Shown here: piece by piece, positions 43,033 through 53,200 of the stretch
Layout: the number at the start of each line of letters is the position of its first letter
Position numbering within the stretch: position 1 is the first letter of the stretch
Source: Acidobacteriota bacterium
Lineage (GTDB): Bacteria > Acidobacteriota > Blastocatellia > Pyrinomonadales > Pyrinomonadaceae
Reading direction: 5' to 3'
NCBI GenBank assembly: GCA_003385635.1
Contig: QQUY01000003.1
Span: forward strand, 372,001 to 436,000
DNA: 64,000 nucleotides
The notes under the pieces: generated by a model
The model's input: the letters and a program-made list of their open reading frames with translations, nothing else
The model's database searches: none
Told to the model about the DNA's origin: nothing
Made by a program: the position numbers and the translations under genes

Positions 43033-43673
43033 CACCATTTCTTGAGACCATCAGTTCAGACCTAAGATCCGTTCTGGAAGGCCGCTGTCTGGAGAGGCGA
43101 TATCCGTCCGGAAAGGTGATCTTCCTTGAGGGAGACGAGCCGAAGTTCCTTCCGATCGTTCGTGACGGCAGGGTCAAACTTGTAAGACAGCCCGATGACG
43201 GAAAAGAAATGATAATCGGGATGTTCTCGCGCGGCGAGGTTTTTGCGATCCCGCCCGCACTGGACGGAAAACGGTTTCCCGCGACCGCCATTGCGATGGA
43301 ACAGACAGATCTTCTCCAGCTGCCTGTTGGAGAATTAAAAGGCCTTTTGGATGAATCAGACGAATTCTCAGGACTGATCATGAATGCGATGTGCGGTATT
43401 CTGCGAGACCGCGCGGAAACGGTGAGGATCCACAACACACCTTCATCTGAAGCCAGGGTCGCTACGGTCCTATTGAATCTTGTAGAGGAATCCCGCCAGA
43501 AACTGCCGGTTAAGATCGTTTTGAGGCGTCAGGACATAGCTGAGATCGCAGGTATCACGACGGAGACCTGCATACGAGCGATCCGAAAGATGCACAGGAA
43601 TGGCTTGCTCAGGATCGATCGCGGGAAGATCTTTATCGATGATCGAGCATCACTCGAATCCCTTCTTACATGA
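43029..43673 (+). CDS. CRP/FNR-family regulator (regulator 2, DNR-like)
   Basis: 214-residue regulator: sensor barrel (about 20-110; YPSGKVIFLEGDEPKFLPIV, DGRVKLVRQPDDGKEMIIGM), dimer helix, and HTH near 168-195 (RQDIAEIAGITTETCIRAIR). The recognition helix TTETCIR aligns with VETISR of FNR: the GAT-reading Glu and Arg are kept while Ser becomes Ile. No N-terminal cysteine cluster, so unlike FNR it should not carry Fe-S; haem/NO sensing as in DNR proteins is possible. ATGAT-N4-ATCAT palindromes lie 35 bases downstream (43708) and upstream of the nitrate-type operon (59475). Coupled to the TPR gene by a 4-base overlap. Confidence 0.88.
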   Translation: MTPFLETISSDLRSVLEGRCLERRYPSGKVIFLEGDEPKFLPIVRDGRVKLVRQPDDGKEMIIGMFSRGEVFAIPPALDGKRFPATAIAMEQTDLLQLPVGELKGLLDESDEFSGLIMNAMCGILRDRAETVRIHNTPSSEARVATVLLNLVEESRQKLPVKIVLRRQDIAEIAGITTETCIRAIRKMHRNGLLRIDRGKIFIDDRASLESLLT

Positions 43674-43707
43674 GCGCCGCCCGGCGCGATTCTCCTCGCC
43701 TTTGAAG

Positions 43708-43721
43708 ATGATTTAAATCAT
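43708..43721. promoter_or_regulatory. FNR-like operator ATGAT-N4-ATCAT
   Basis: Perfect palindrome ATGATTTAAATCAT, 66 bases before the start at 43788. Same half-sites as 59475-59488. Probably read by regulator 2 and controlling the nitrosative-stress operon. Confidence 0.7.
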
Positions 43722-43787
43722 AGTTCGCCTTCCCCATAGTTTCTAGAATGTCAATAAAGCAGTCTTTGCGCTGGCTGGAGGCACTCT

Positions 43788-44129
43788 ATGAAACTCAGAC
43801 TCACAAACCGCGAGATTCGCCTGCGTCTGAGTGCGGCTGAGATCAACGATTTCGCCGTGCTCGGTCGGATCGATGAGGTTGTATACCTTGGCGTTCAGGC
43901 CGGAGGAGCATTCGGGTTTTCGCTGGAGGCCGGGGAGTACGAGAGCCTCTTTGCAAAGTTCGACGGTACATCTTTGTGCTTAGGAGTACCGGTCGATCTG
44001 GCGCGCCGATGGACAAGTTCAGATCTCATAGGCATCGAGTCTGAACAGGATTCCGGCAATTCAAGAGTTCGGATACTCGTTGAGAAAGATCTGGGTCGCA
44101 TGTCCTCGAAACTAAAAGGCCGCGAGTGA
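43788..44129 (+). CDS. DUF7009-like small protein
   Basis: 113-residue soluble protein without signal peptide. MKLRLTNREIRLRLSAAEIN at the start and GVQAGGAFGFSLEAGEYES further in resemble the DUF7009 family; assignment is from memory and moderate. GGAGG lies about 10 bases before ATG. It opens a probable operon of five genes (DUF7009, DUF5335, porin, RIC, YwiC) downstream of the ATGAT-N4-ATCAT operator. The repeated linkage of these genes with NO and nitrate metabolism suggests a stress role; no biochemical function known. Confidence 0.7.
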   Translation: MKLRLTNREIRLRLSAAEINDFAVLGRIDEVVYLGVQAGGAFGFSLEAGEYESLFAKFDGTSLCLGVPVDLARRWTSSDLIGIESEQDSGNSRVRILVEKDLGRMSSKLKGRE

Positions 44130-44140
44130 GGACCAGGATC

Positions 44141-44521
44141 ATGAAAGGATCAGCTAAAGAGAATTGGACAGGATTTTTCGACCTCTTCACTGAACGAAAT
44201 AAGGGTCGACCTACAAGGCTTGGCGTATTCGTGGAGGAGAAAGGGACCTTCCACGACTATTGGATCGAGGACGGTCTGCCCCTCAAGGCGATCACCACCG
44301 AAACGGTCCGGGGGCGCCGGGATGTCGAGATCATTTTTGGTTCGGAATCCGATCTAAGGGAAACTCAGCTTACTCACCTGGTAAAGGATGCGACGTCCCT
44401 GGATGTTCGGTTGGGACTCGACAGCATCGATGACAAGTTGGAGCTAAGAGACTCGGACGGAAAGGTCGCAGTTCTGCGGTTCGAGAAGTATTCTCCCGGC
44501 GATCTCGAGATAACTCAATGA
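44141..44521 (+). CDS. DUF5335-like small protein
   Basis: 126-residue soluble protein resembling DUF5335: WTGFFDLFTERNKG at the N-terminus, DGLPLKAITTE centrally and a C-terminal LELRDSDGKVAVLRFEKY. ATG 44141 has GAGGA at good spacing; the GTG at 44126 overlaps the previous stop and would add five residues. The stop overlaps the porin start (ATGA at 44518-44521), so the two are coupled. Function unknown. Confidence 0.7.
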   Translation: MKGSAKENWTGFFDLFTERNKGRPTRLGVFVEEKGTFHDYWIEDGLPLKAITTETVRGRRDVEIIFGSESDLRETQLTHLVKDATSLDVRLGLDSIDDKLELRDSDGKVAVLRFEKYSPGDLEITQ

Positions 44522-45945
44522 ATCGATCAATTATTACTTGCATAGCACTACTTTTTGCATTCGTATTGCTTTGTCCGATCACGGTTCATGGGCAAGACGG
44601 AAAGGCAGATCGAAATGAAGGCCTCCGTGAGCGAGTCCGCGTGATGGAAGCGGAGCTCAACAAGCTGATGAAAGAACTGGAGGCAATGCGCGCGGAGCTC
44701 GACGCCGATGAAAAAGGCGGTCCCGCAGTAGAAGAAAGGCCTCCCGCAGACGTAAAGGCAGATTCCAGGCCGGAGCCTGTCCAGGAGAAACTGGGCGTCG
44801 ATCTTGGGAAGGGCATCCGGCTTGTGCCTTACGGAACCGTCTACTTCAACGCTTTTGGAAACAGTTCGGGGACGAACAATACTGATGTGCCCCTTTGGGC
44901 CACCGGCGATGAAAGTTCGAATCTGGGAATGTCTCTACGCCAAACGAGGTTCGGAGTCAGAATCGAAGGCGGCCGGTTGGGGGGCGGCACCGCCACGGGC
45001 ACGATCGAAGCAGATTTTTACGGCGGTCTACCGGATGTAGGGGTGGGCGAAAATTTCGGAGTCGTCAGGCTGAGAGTGGCGAAGCTTAGGATCGACTGGG
45101 AGAGGTCCTCAGTGACGTTCGGGCAGGACTGGGTCGTTTTTGCTCCAAGAAACCCGACGTCGATCGCGGCTGCCGCGATACCTCAGTTCGCTGCATCTGG
45201 AAACCTTTGGTCCAGGCTCCCGCAGGTTCGCGCAGCACAGAGACTTGCCGGTGGTTCGGTTTTGGTTGAGGCGGCCGTCCTTGCTCCTACCTCAGGGGAC
45301 TTTCCGCAGGGACCGGATTCTTCCTTCGTATTGCAGCCCGGCGCGGCATCTAGATCCCTCGTGCCTTCATTACAGACTAGGGCAGAATTCAGGGAATCCG
45401 ACTGGTTTAATACCGGAAAGCCCGCCGCAGTGGCGGTTTCTGTTCATTTTGGCCGCACAAAAGTAGGCGACCGAGGTTTGGCGTCTTACGGCGTCGCAGC
45501 TGACTGGAGCGTCCCCATTACAGATCGTGTTGGCACAACGGGAGAGCTGTTCTACGGAAAGAACCTGGGCGGCTTTCAGGGAGGTGTGTTCCAGGGTTAC
45601 AACCCGGATCACGTAGCTGATCCGCATGAATCATCTGAGGGCATTCCAAAGGCGATCGCATCGAGAGGCGGCTGGGTACAGTTGGGTTATACACCGCCGA
45701 TCCTGAGAGACAGACTAAGCATCTACGGTTCGGTCGGAATCGACGACCCCGACGACAACGACCTTGTGAACACCAGCTCCAGAAATTTTCGTTCCCGCAA
45801 TCTCTCCTACGCATTCAACGTAATTTTCAAACCAATTCCCAATATCTCGGTCGGCGGAGAATTCCGCAGATTCGAGACAAGTTATCTCCTGACGGGTCAA
45901 AAGAAGGCTGAACATCTGAACTTCGGGGCTTCTTACAGTTTCTGA
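44518..45945 (+). CDS. DcaP-like outer-membrane porin
   Basis: 475-residue outer-membrane protein. Signal peptide (about 1-25, ending VHGQ), then a coiled-coil helix (about 35-65, RVRVMEAELNKLMKELEAMR) as in trimeric porins of the DcaP type, then a beta-barrel (RLVPYGTVYFNAFG, LRQTRFGVRIEGG, TGTIEADFYGG, LRVAKLRIDWERSSVTFGQD) closing on a terminal Phe (LNFGASYSF). The GQDW motif and strand pattern match DcaP/porin_O-like channels. In this operon it may pass nitrate, nitrite or another small anion; inferred. Confidence 0.8.
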   Translation: MNRSIITCIALLFAFVLLCPITVHGQDGKADRNEGLRERVRVMEAELNKLMKELEAMRAELDADEKGGPAVEERPPADVKADSRPEPVQEKLGVDLGKGIRLVPYGTVYFNAFGNSSGTNNTDVPLWATGDESSNLGMSLRQTRFGVRIEGGRLGGGTATGTIEADFYGGLPDVGVGENFGVVRLRVAKLRIDWERSSVTFGQDWVVFAPRNPTSIAAAAIPQFAASGNLWSRLPQVRAAQRLAGGSVLVEAAVLAPTSGDFPQGPDSSFVLQPGAASRSLVPSLQTRAEFRESDWFNTGKPAAVAVSVHFGRTKVGDRGLASYGVAADWSVPITDRVGTTGELFYGKNLGGFQGGVFQGYNPDHVADPHESSEGIPKAIASRGGWVQLGYTPPILRDRLSIYGSVGIDDPDDNDLVNTSSRNFRSRNLSYAFNVIFKPIPNISVGGEFRRFETSYLLTGQKKAEHLNFGASYSF

Positions 45946-45974
45946 ACCGCAGGCGAAAAGGAGTAAAGAACGAC

Positions 45975-46712
45975 ATGCAGAACATTGAGCTAAAGACAGT
46001 TCGCGAGATCGCACTTGAAATGCCTCTTTCAACAAGGGTGTTCGAAGAGTTTCGAATAGACTATTGCTGCGGCGGAAAGAAGCCGTTTCGGGAGGCTTGC
46101 AGCGATGCCGGCGTTTCTGCGGAACTGGTCGCGAACAAGCTTGAAGAAGCGTTTGCCGCCGACAATACCGAGCAACAGATTGACTACTGGAAAATGCCTC
46201 TAGACGATCTTGTGAGCCATATCCTCGGAACGCATCATGTGTTTACAAAGAGCGAGATAACCCTGCTTGGGCCATTAATGGAGAAGGTCGCGAGCCGCCA
46301 CGGTGAAACACACGGCGAGTTGTTTATGCTGAAGAGCTACGTACTTACCCTCTTTGGCGATCTTGCTTCGCATATGGCAAAGGAAGAAGCGATCCTGTTT
46401 CCATATGTCCGCGATCTTGCGCGGCGGAACGGAGAGGTTTCTTCATCGTCACCCGCTTTCGGTACGGTGTATAACCCGGTTAGGATAATGATGGCTGAAC
46501 ACGATAGGGCAGGAGACCTTCTCAGGAATATGCGCAAGGTTACGAACGGCTATGAACTGCCCGAAGGTGCGTGCCCAAGTTACACCGCCTTGTATAACCG
46601 CCTTGAGGCACTTGAAGAGGATCTTCATCAACACATACATCTCGAGAACAACGTCCTTTTCCCAAAAGCGATCGAGCTGGAAAAACAGATATTCCCATTG
46701 GCTGTCGGCTAG
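45975..46712 (+). CDS. ric: RIC/ScdA/YtfE di-iron iron-sulfur cluster repair protein
   Basis: 245-residue cytoplasmic protein that repairs Fe-S clusters damaged by nitric oxide or peroxide. N-terminal ScdA_N domain with DYCCGGKKPF (about 29-38), then a hemerythrin-like four-helix bundle whose His/Glu ligands are visible: ILGTHHVF, ETHGELF, SHMAKEEAILFPY, MMAEHDRAGDLL and LHQHIHLENNVLFPKA. AAGGAG precedes the ATG. Position in an FNR-like-regulated cluster beside a nitrate-type reductase fits protection from NO. Confidence 0.93.
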   Translation: MQNIELKTVREIALEMPLSTRVFEEFRIDYCCGGKKPFREACSDAGVSAELVANKLEEAFAADNTEQQIDYWKMPLDDLVSHILGTHHVFTKSEITLLGPLMEKVASRHGETHGELFMLKSYVLTLFGDLASHMAKEEAILFPYVRDLARRNGEVSSSSPAFGTVYNPVRIMMAEHDRAGDLLRNMRKVTNGYELPEGACPSYTALYNRLEALEEDLHQHIHLENNVLFPKAIELEKQIFPLAVG

Positions 46713-46755
46713 AAAGATTGACGTCGCAGAGTCCGGCGAGGTGGTGCTTGGGTAA

Positions 46756-47559
46756 ATGGATGGATCGTCAGGATTAAAAATAAAACTCAGGCGAATCGCA
46801 CTGCCAAGAGAACACGGCTCGTGGGGAATACTCCTTGAGCCGCTCGTTTCTGCCATCGTGATCGCTCCTTCATTAGGCGGAGCGTTTGCGGCGCTCTTCG
46901 TTATAAGTGCGTTTCTTCTTCGACAGCCTTCGAAGGTCCTTATCACGGATCTAACAAGTGCCCGGATGTTGCCGCAGACACGGTCCGCCGGAATGTTCGT
47001 GGCCGCATTCTCAGTTATTGCAGTGGCATCCGGGAGCCTAGCGCTTCTATTTACTGATGTTCTTTATCTCCTTCCCCTGACGCTTCTACTCCCTCTTGGT
47101 GTCTTTCAGCTTTACAAAGATGTGTCCGGCAATAGCCGCGATTTGATCGCGGAACTTGCAGGCTCCGCCGCAATCTCGGCCTCGGCCCCAACGATCGTGC
47201 TTGCAGCGGGCTGGACTCCGCTGGCCGCATTGGCGCTCTGGTCGGTCTTTGTTTGCCGATCGGTGCCGTCAGTTATCTATGTTCGAGAGAGGCTTCGGCT
47301 GGAGAAGGGGAAGTCGTTTAGCAGGAACATTCCAATCGCGCTGCACTTGGCGGGCCTGGGAGTCGTGGCCCTCTTCGCTTTCAACGGGCTCATCACTCTA
47401 CTGGTTCTTCCTGTCTTCGTCTTCCTTTCGATTCGTTCTGTGTCGGGACTGTCGTCACGGCGAAAGCAGCTAAAAGCAATGCAGATCGGAATCTGGGAGA
47501 CGATCTACGGAGTAACGCTATTCACTTCAGTCGTGGCAGGCCGCTTCGTCGGCATCTGA
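46756..47559 (+). CDS. YwiC-like membrane protein
   Basis: 267-residue integral membrane protein with about eight TM segments and the PREHGSWGILLEPL motif near residue 18, characteristic of the YwiC-like family; in Bacillus subtilis ywiC lies beside the nar/fnr locus. Conserved EHGSW and RMLPQTRS suggest a UbiA-like relative, not proven. Last gene of the plus-strand operon; convergent with the molybdoenzyme operon, 17 bases away. Confidence 0.8.
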   Translation: MDGSSGLKIKLRRIALPREHGSWGILLEPLVSAIVIAPSLGGAFAALFVISAFLLRQPSKVLITDLTSARMLPQTRSAGMFVAAFSVIAVASGSLALLFTDVLYLLPLTLLLPLGVFQLYKDVSGNSRDLIAELAGSAAISASAPTIVLAAGWTPLAALALWSVFVCRSVPSVIYVRERLRLEKGKSFSRNIPIALHLAGLGVVALFAFNGLITLLVLPVFVFLSIRSVSGLSSRRKQLKAMQIGIWETIYGVTLFTSVVAGRFVGI

Positions 47560-47575
47560 CAACTCCTGAACAGCT

Positions 47576-48244
47576 TCAGGTCGTACCCGTTCCAAACTCT
47601 CCCGAGGAAGGGCCGCACTCGAAGTTGGCTTCTTCATCAGGGATGACCGGAAGGAATCTACGCGTAGACGCCGAGTCCGGGTCGGCGCCCGCAAGCTCAC
47701 CAAGGCATTCTCCTGCGATCGAAAGATATTCTACACCAGACCTTGAAAGAGATGCGCTTAAAGGACCGGCGATCTTTGAGAGATGCCCCTTCAGAAAGTT
47801 ATCCACGGCCTCGGCTGTTACACGTACGTGCTCGTCTGCAGCAAGCGAAAGTGCGTACGCCTGCTTTAGTTTCAGGTAAGCAACGAATGCCGCTTCCACC
47901 GAGACGTGGTCCGGGGTTTCCGGCGTGTCCGGAGCGAATCCGAATGCGTTGTAAAACGCCCGGATCTCTGAAAGCAGCGGACCCGGCTGGACCCAGGACC
48001 TGTAGCTGACCTCACGACAAGGTGCGGGCCCGCCGGGACCGAAAATGCTGTGATAGAGCCCCTCGCTGCCTTCGGTCAGCGCCAGCTCAGCTGCCTTTAC
48101 AAGTTTTTCATCGGAGACCTCTTTCGAGATCGTTGAGATCTCGTTCTTCCAATCCTCGGACGGGCATTCGAAAAGAAGCCCGAGCAGACGCCAGGCCGCG
48201 GCCTCGGCAATAAACTTGTTCTCAAGGTCTTTCCCGTTATTCAT
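47576..48244 (-). CDS. TorD/NarJ-type molybdoenzyme chaperone
   Basis: 222-residue all-helical cytoplasmic protein of the TorD/DmsD/NarJ family. Seen: AAAWRLLGLLFECPSEDW, YHSIFGPGGPAPCREVSY and FAPDTPETPDHVSVEAAFVAYL (split), the family core. Such chaperones assist Mo-cofactor insertion and hold the Tat substrate until mature. It overlaps the upstream gamma-subunit gene by 8 bases and is the last gene of the eight-gene operon. Confidence 0.9.
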   Translation of the reverse strand: MNNGKDLENKFIAEAAAWRLLGLLFECPSEDWKNEISTISKEVSDEKLVKAAELALTEGSEGLYHSIFGPGGPAPCREVSYRSWVQPGPLLSEIRAFYNAFGFAPDTPETPDHVSVEAAFVAYLKLKQAYALSLAADEHVRVTAEAVDNFLKGHLSKIAGPLSASLSRSGVEYLSIAGECLGELAGADPDSASTRRFLPVIPDEEANFECGPSSGEFGTGTT

Positions 48245-49103
48245 TTTCCGCTCCTCGGATCACCAAAGGAATCCATCCGGTACGCATTTTTCGGGCACCT
48301 GTTTCTCTATTGGCTCCCTGCCAGATCGCGAATGCGATGTTCGAACTCTTCTCTTTCGACAGGAACCCGGGAACTGGTCTTGAGATCACCACAGACCAGC
48401 CCTTTTCGGTCCTGACGCCTTTTCCGGTAGACACGGTCTTTGCCGGCGAAAGCGTTCCCGGTCCTTCGGCTCTGAGGTCCTCAACCGGCACCTTTCTGGG
48501 GCCGCTTCGGTTATTTCCGAGCCGTCTGGCCGGAGCATATCGCTGCTCCATCCTTCGCTTTGCATCGGGGTCCTTCTTGAGAGATTCGGCGTCGAACGGA
48601 TAGTGATCGACCGTCGCATTAGGATAAATGCTCGTGATCTCGTCAGCTCGTCCGTCAACGATCGCCTGCCAGTCCGCCCGCCAGAACGCTATATCCACCG
48701 CCTTGTGCTCCTCTCCCATCTGGGGTGCCGGAATGCTCACGGACTCCTCAGTCGGTAACTGAATCGCACAGCCATCTATGAACGCCTGCGGGCCAGGAAG
48801 ATCGTTTTGCGAGTCATCAACCCACTCGAGACGAAATGCGATCTGCTTTCCGTCCGTCATCGCCGTGACCTCCACCTCGACTGTCGAAGGCTCCAAGAGT
48901 CGCGGCTCGACCATATCCTGAAGGATCAACTTCGCAGGATGGTATGGATGCGCGTACCATGCACCGTCCGTCGGATCCAGAGTGATCTGCTGATCGGGCA
49001 CGACAACAACTTCGGAAAGCGAAACCGTTCGCCCCCCGCAGCTGGCATATGCCACGAGGATCGCGAACGCCAGCAGCACAATTTTTGGAATCGTCTTTTT
49101 CAT
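48237..49103 (-). CDS. Ethylbenzene-dehydrogenase-like haem b gamma subunit
   Basis: 288-residue exported protein, probably a lipoprotein (signal ending LVAYASCGG). It resembles the haem-b-binding gamma subunits of type II DMSO-reductase-family enzymes (ethylbenzene dehydrogenase, selenate/chlorate reductase, NxrC): VEVTAMTDGKQIAFRLEWVD, VDIAFWRADWQ and NIAFAIWQGANRETGARKMR with candidate axial Lys in ARKMR and Met in PAPQMGE. It would pass electrons between the Fe-S subunit and cytochrome c on the exoplasmic side, in place of the membrane NarI. Confidence 0.85.
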   Translation of the reverse strand: MKKTIPKIVLLAFAILVAYASCGGRTVSLSEVVVVPDQQITLDPTDGAWYAHPYHPAKLILQDMVEPRLLEPSTVEVEVTAMTDGKQIAFRLEWVDDSQNDLPGPQAFIDGCAIQLPTEESVSIPAPQMGEEHKAVDIAFWRADWQAIVDGRADEITSIYPNATVDHYPFDAESLKKDPDAKRRMEQRYAPARRLGNNRSGPRKVPVEDLRAEGPGTLSPAKTVSTGKGVRTEKGWSVVISRPVPGFLSKEKSSNIAFAIWQGANRETGARKMRTGWIPLVIRGAENE

Positions 49104-49119
49104 ACCTTTTTCTCCATCT

Positions 49120-50259
49120 CTACGGGCAGTTCACACGCGTGATCTGGTAGAGCTTGTCGTACGAAGGCCGAATACTCACAGGCTCCCGAAGCGGCACACT
49201 TACCGCTTCCTCACCTTTATCGTTGTAGCCCGTTATCGTGTCGCCGCTCCGCTTCCATCTTGCGAGCACCTCTTCAGTAGAACCGAACAGTCCGAGTAAG
49301 CCGGTTAGATCGTCGTCGCCTTCCGCCCCGGCTGCCTTGTAAGCCTCTATCGCAGCATCCACACCGGGACCGAACATCTGTCTCGTAAACGAGGTCGGAA
49401 CGTGTATCGGCGGAATGTAGTAGACATTGGGCTCAAGTCCGAACTGCGGAAACAGCGGTAGTGCGATCTTCTTGATCCGGACAAGGTAGTCGATCGGGTT
49501 GTCGGGCCTTTCTTCGCCTGGTTTGGAGATCCATCCGGCAAGCCTGATCTTTCCAATGCAGTTGACGAAGCATTGGGGCTGCAGTCCCTGTTCGATCTTC
49601 GGAAAGCACCCGATACATTTCTCGGACGTGCCTGTCATCGCGTTGTAGAACACCTTCTTGTATGGACAACCCCGCACGCATTCCTGGTAACCACGGCATC
49701 GGCCCTGGTCGACGAGAACGATCCCGTCCTCAGGTCGCTTGTAGATTGAGCCCCTTGGGCAAGCTGAAAGGCAGGCCGGATAGGTGCAATGGTTGCAGAT
49801 CCTCGCGAGGTAATAGAACCAGGCCATGTGAGGCATCTGAATGCTCGCGCCGCCGTCAACCTGGCCGGCGCAGTCGTCCTCACCCACATTCGGATAGGAG
49901 TAATCCTCATCTTCCGGGCGCCAGCCCAGGACCCTCTCGCCTGCCGGAGCGGACTCGAAGATCGTCCTGCCTTCGTAGCGGCCGCCGTCCTCGCTCCATT
50001 CCTGTCCGTCGAGCATCTCGAGCAGCTTCAGGTCCCAACTTAACGGGTAGAAGCCATAGGGTTTTGTTTCTACATTGTTCCAGAGCATGTATTCCTGTCC
50101 CTTTCCGGAAGTCCAGGTTGTCTTGCAGGCAAGAGTACAGGTTTGACAGGCGATACACTTGTTGATGTCAAAGACTGCCGCAAACTGTTTGTTCGGACGT
50201 TCTTCCGGATACCAGTAGGACATCTCTCTTCCCAATTGCCAGTTGTTTACTCGTGCCAT
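49120..50259 (-). CDS. narH: NarH/NxrB-type iron-sulfur subunit
   Basis: 379-residue beta subunit with four Cys groups for four Fe-S clusters: [51 protein letters not shown] with CIGC, and CFVNC. The third group matches NarH CRGWRLCISGCPYKK, with Trp replaced by Tyr, at the site of the [3Fe-4S] cluster. No signal peptide of its own; it would cross the membrane with the Tat-tagged alpha subunit. It wires the Mo subunit to the gamma subunit. 28 bases after narG. Confidence 0.92.
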   Translation of the reverse strand: MARVNNWQLGREMSYWYPEERPNKQFAAVFDINKCIACQTCTLACKTTWTSGKGQEYMLWNNVETKPYGFYPLSWDLKLLEMLDGQEWSEDGGRYEGRTIFESAPAGERVLGWRPEDEDYSYPNVGEDDCAGQVDGGASIQMPHMAWFYYLARICNHCTYPACLSACPRGSIYKRPEDGIVLVDQGRCRGYQECVRGCPYKKVFYNAMTGTSEKCIGCFPKIEQGLQPQCFVNCIGKIRLAGWISKPGEERPDNPIDYLVRIKKIALPLFPQFGLEPNVYYIPPIHVPTSFTRQMFGPGVDAAIEAYKAAGAEGDDDLTGLLGLFGSTEEVLARWKRSGDTITGYNDKGEEAVSVPLREPVSIRPSYDKLYQITRVNCP

Positions 50260-50287
50260 ATCTCCTCCCGCGGTCGACTAACCGCAA

Positions 50288-53200
50288 CTATGCTTTTCTT
50301 CCGGAGTAGCCTCCTTCGAGATACTTCTTCATTGCGTCGGATTCCGTGTGCGGCCTGAGGCCCAGCGCTACCGGTCTCCAGAGCCCTTCTCCGCCTATTC
50401 CTCCCGGTTCAGCTCTCGAGATCTTGACGATCGCTTCGCGGGGAGCGCCTGTCGGGCAATGAACGTCGGGGAGGAATCCCTTTCCGATCTCTTGACCGAA
50501 CAGCCCTTTGCGCACCAGCGAATCGGTCATCCAGGTCGGTTTGAGCCACCCTCGCGTTGCGGATTGATGCGATCCTGATCTGAACATCGCCTGGTACCCT
50601 GTCCGCGGGTTTCGCGCCAGTCCGTCCTCTCGCTCCCGCTGGCCCTGCTGTGATCCGGGTGTCGCTCCGTACATGTTGAACCACATTCTCGTGACGCCCC
50701 TTGGCGTTCCCGGATAGTAGCGAGCCCGGCAAAGGAGCCTTGCGAACTCATAGTCGCGAGGGTTCGATTCCCATCCCCTGAAAGGCCGGTCTTCGGGATC
50801 CGGGTCGATCCATACGTAGTCGCCGTCCGAGACCTCAAGCTCTTTCGCGTCATCGGGGTTGATGTCGACATATCCTTCGGCAACGAACGGACTTCGTTTG
50901 TCGCGCCGGTAGATATCCCCGAACGGACCGAAGAGTACCGCGACCATGTCGGTGTCGATCGGTGTCGTATGAGCGCCGTGTCTGTACTTCGGAGTGTGGA
51001 AAATGAACTTGTAGCCTTCCTTCATTCGCGGGTGCTGCGAGTTCTTTGCCTCAGGCCACGACATCACGACGTTCCGTCCGCAGCGTGTTTCGCAAGAAAG
51101 GTCGTCCCTTGCGACACCGTATTGTTCCGGCCCCGCAGGTCTCATTGCCTCGTGTTTTGGCGAAATGATGATGTTCGGTTCCAGGAAAGTGGAGTCGACG
51201 GGTTCGCGGTGGACCGGAAGGTTCTCTCCGGCCTCAATGAACTCCGGCTCCTCCCTGTAGAATTCAAGTCGGCCGCTCTTCGTGTACCAGGGGATCGAGT
51301 CCGTGATCTGATCATAGCCAACGGACTTTGGAGTCGTACGACTGTTCATCAGGGCGGGTACTCCCGCCAGCGCTTTTTCGTGGAGGTCTTTGAACGTATA
51401 CCCTTTCGTGTTTGTCGAGTGATCCAGGATCCTCTGTAGGTAGACGTCTGTCCGGCCTTCCCGCACAAACTTCCAGTAGTCCAGGAACCGTTTGTCTCCC
51501 GTGAGTTCAGCGAGCTTCGAGCTGACTAGTGCGAAAACTTCTATGTCACCCAGCGTGTTGAATACTCTGTCGATCGGAGTCTTCGGAAAGACCGAGAGGA
51601 AGGGGTTCGTAACGGAAGCGGTCATGTCCGGGTGCTTCAGTTCACCCCAGGAATCGACTCCGAAGACGACATCCGCCCATTCGCAAGAGGTGGACCACCA
51701 CCACTCCTGAACCGCGATCATCTCGATCTTGGGCAGGACGTTCACCACCGTGTTGTAATGCCACTTGACGTTTCCAAGGATCGAGTTCGCGTTGGCGAAC
51801 CATAGCGATTTGGTCGGTGTCGGCATATGGGTTTTGCCCGTTAGAAGTCTCTTGCCGACCCTGAGCGGGTGATCTTCGTGGTTGTAGTAATGAGCCGATT
51901 CCGCTTTCCAAAACTGTTTGGGGCGAGCCGGTTTTTCAGGATCTAGCTCGATATCGAAGGGGTTTTCGTTAATGTACTGGGGGGCTCCATTGAAAAGCGA
52001 CACACGGTAATTTCCGGCATACGATCCGACGTTTCCGCCTATCTTCCCCATGTTTCCGGTTAGCGCCGCGAGCAGAAAGACATCGCGGTCCTTGTTGTCG
52101 TTGTTAAAGAACTGATTCGGACCCATTCCAACCGCAAAGAGCGTAGTGCCCGGGTCCTTGGCGAAGTGCCTTGCGAGGTTCTCGACCGCTTTTGCGGGAG
52201 CCCAGGTGAGTTCTTCAGTTGTTTTCGGATCAAAGTGCGCCGCGTACTCTTTTACAAGATCAAAGACCGGCCTGCACCGAACGGTTCTCCCGTCGGCGAG
52301 CTCTACGTTCACAGCGCCTTCGAGGCGGGCATTCCCTATAGTCGAGTTCTTCCCGACATCATCCCGAATTAGAACCTCCGGCGTGCCTGTGTCTTCGTCC
52401 CACCAAACATAGTCTCCCCATTCATTGCGCATCGCTTCTGGAACGATGTTGTTGACGTCCTGCTGCCCCGGGGGAGGCGCCTTCTGGCCCTTGCGCAGGA
52501 CTGTCGTGGTCTTCATTCCGGCGAGGTCGCCGCCGAACACATCCCTGGCCCGGAGATATGTCAGATCATCCATTCGCACAAGGATCGGTAGATCGGTCCA
52601 TTGCTTCACAAACTGCTCGTCGTACAGCTTTTCGTTGAGGATCACATTTGCAAATCCGAGCGCGAGCGCAGGAGTAGTTCCGGGCCGGACAACCACGACA
52701 TCGTCACCCTTGGTCGCAGTGGCCGAGTACTCGCAGGCGATGACGACGATCCTCGTGCCTTTCACTCTTGCTTCGGTCAGCCAGTGGGCATCCGGCATTT
52801 TCGTCGTGATCCAGTTCATTCCCCAGACGACGACCGTCTTTGCGTGCTCGACCGAATTTAGATCGAATTCGACGGTCTGCTGACCGGTCACCATCGGGTG
52901 GCCTGGCGGAAGGTCCGTGTGCCAGGAATAGTTGTCAAAGCCTCTTCCTCCAAGCGCTTTGTCTGCGCCGACCTTTCTGACCGCGGCATCTAGCAACGCT
53001 ATGGAATTGGCCATACGGTACATTCCGAATACGCGCGTCATACCGAGCAAAGGCATCCCGCCCCTGAATTTCATTACCTGCGTGCCGACGCCTTGCATCG
53101 CATCAATGGTCTCAGGATCGTATTCCTGTTCTTTCAGGCGCCGTATTCCGTCCTCACCTGAGTAGGTCTCGGAGATGTTTTTAAGGGCAGAAGCAACGAT

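Noticed and set aside
49662..50165. 167-residue plus-strand frame antisense to narH
   Set aside because: Covers the Cys clusters of narH on the other strand; Arg/Pro-rich shadow.
50755..50785. tRNA-like T-loop sequence GGTTCGATTCCCAT
   Set aside because: Inside narG coding sequence, with no cloverleaf around it.
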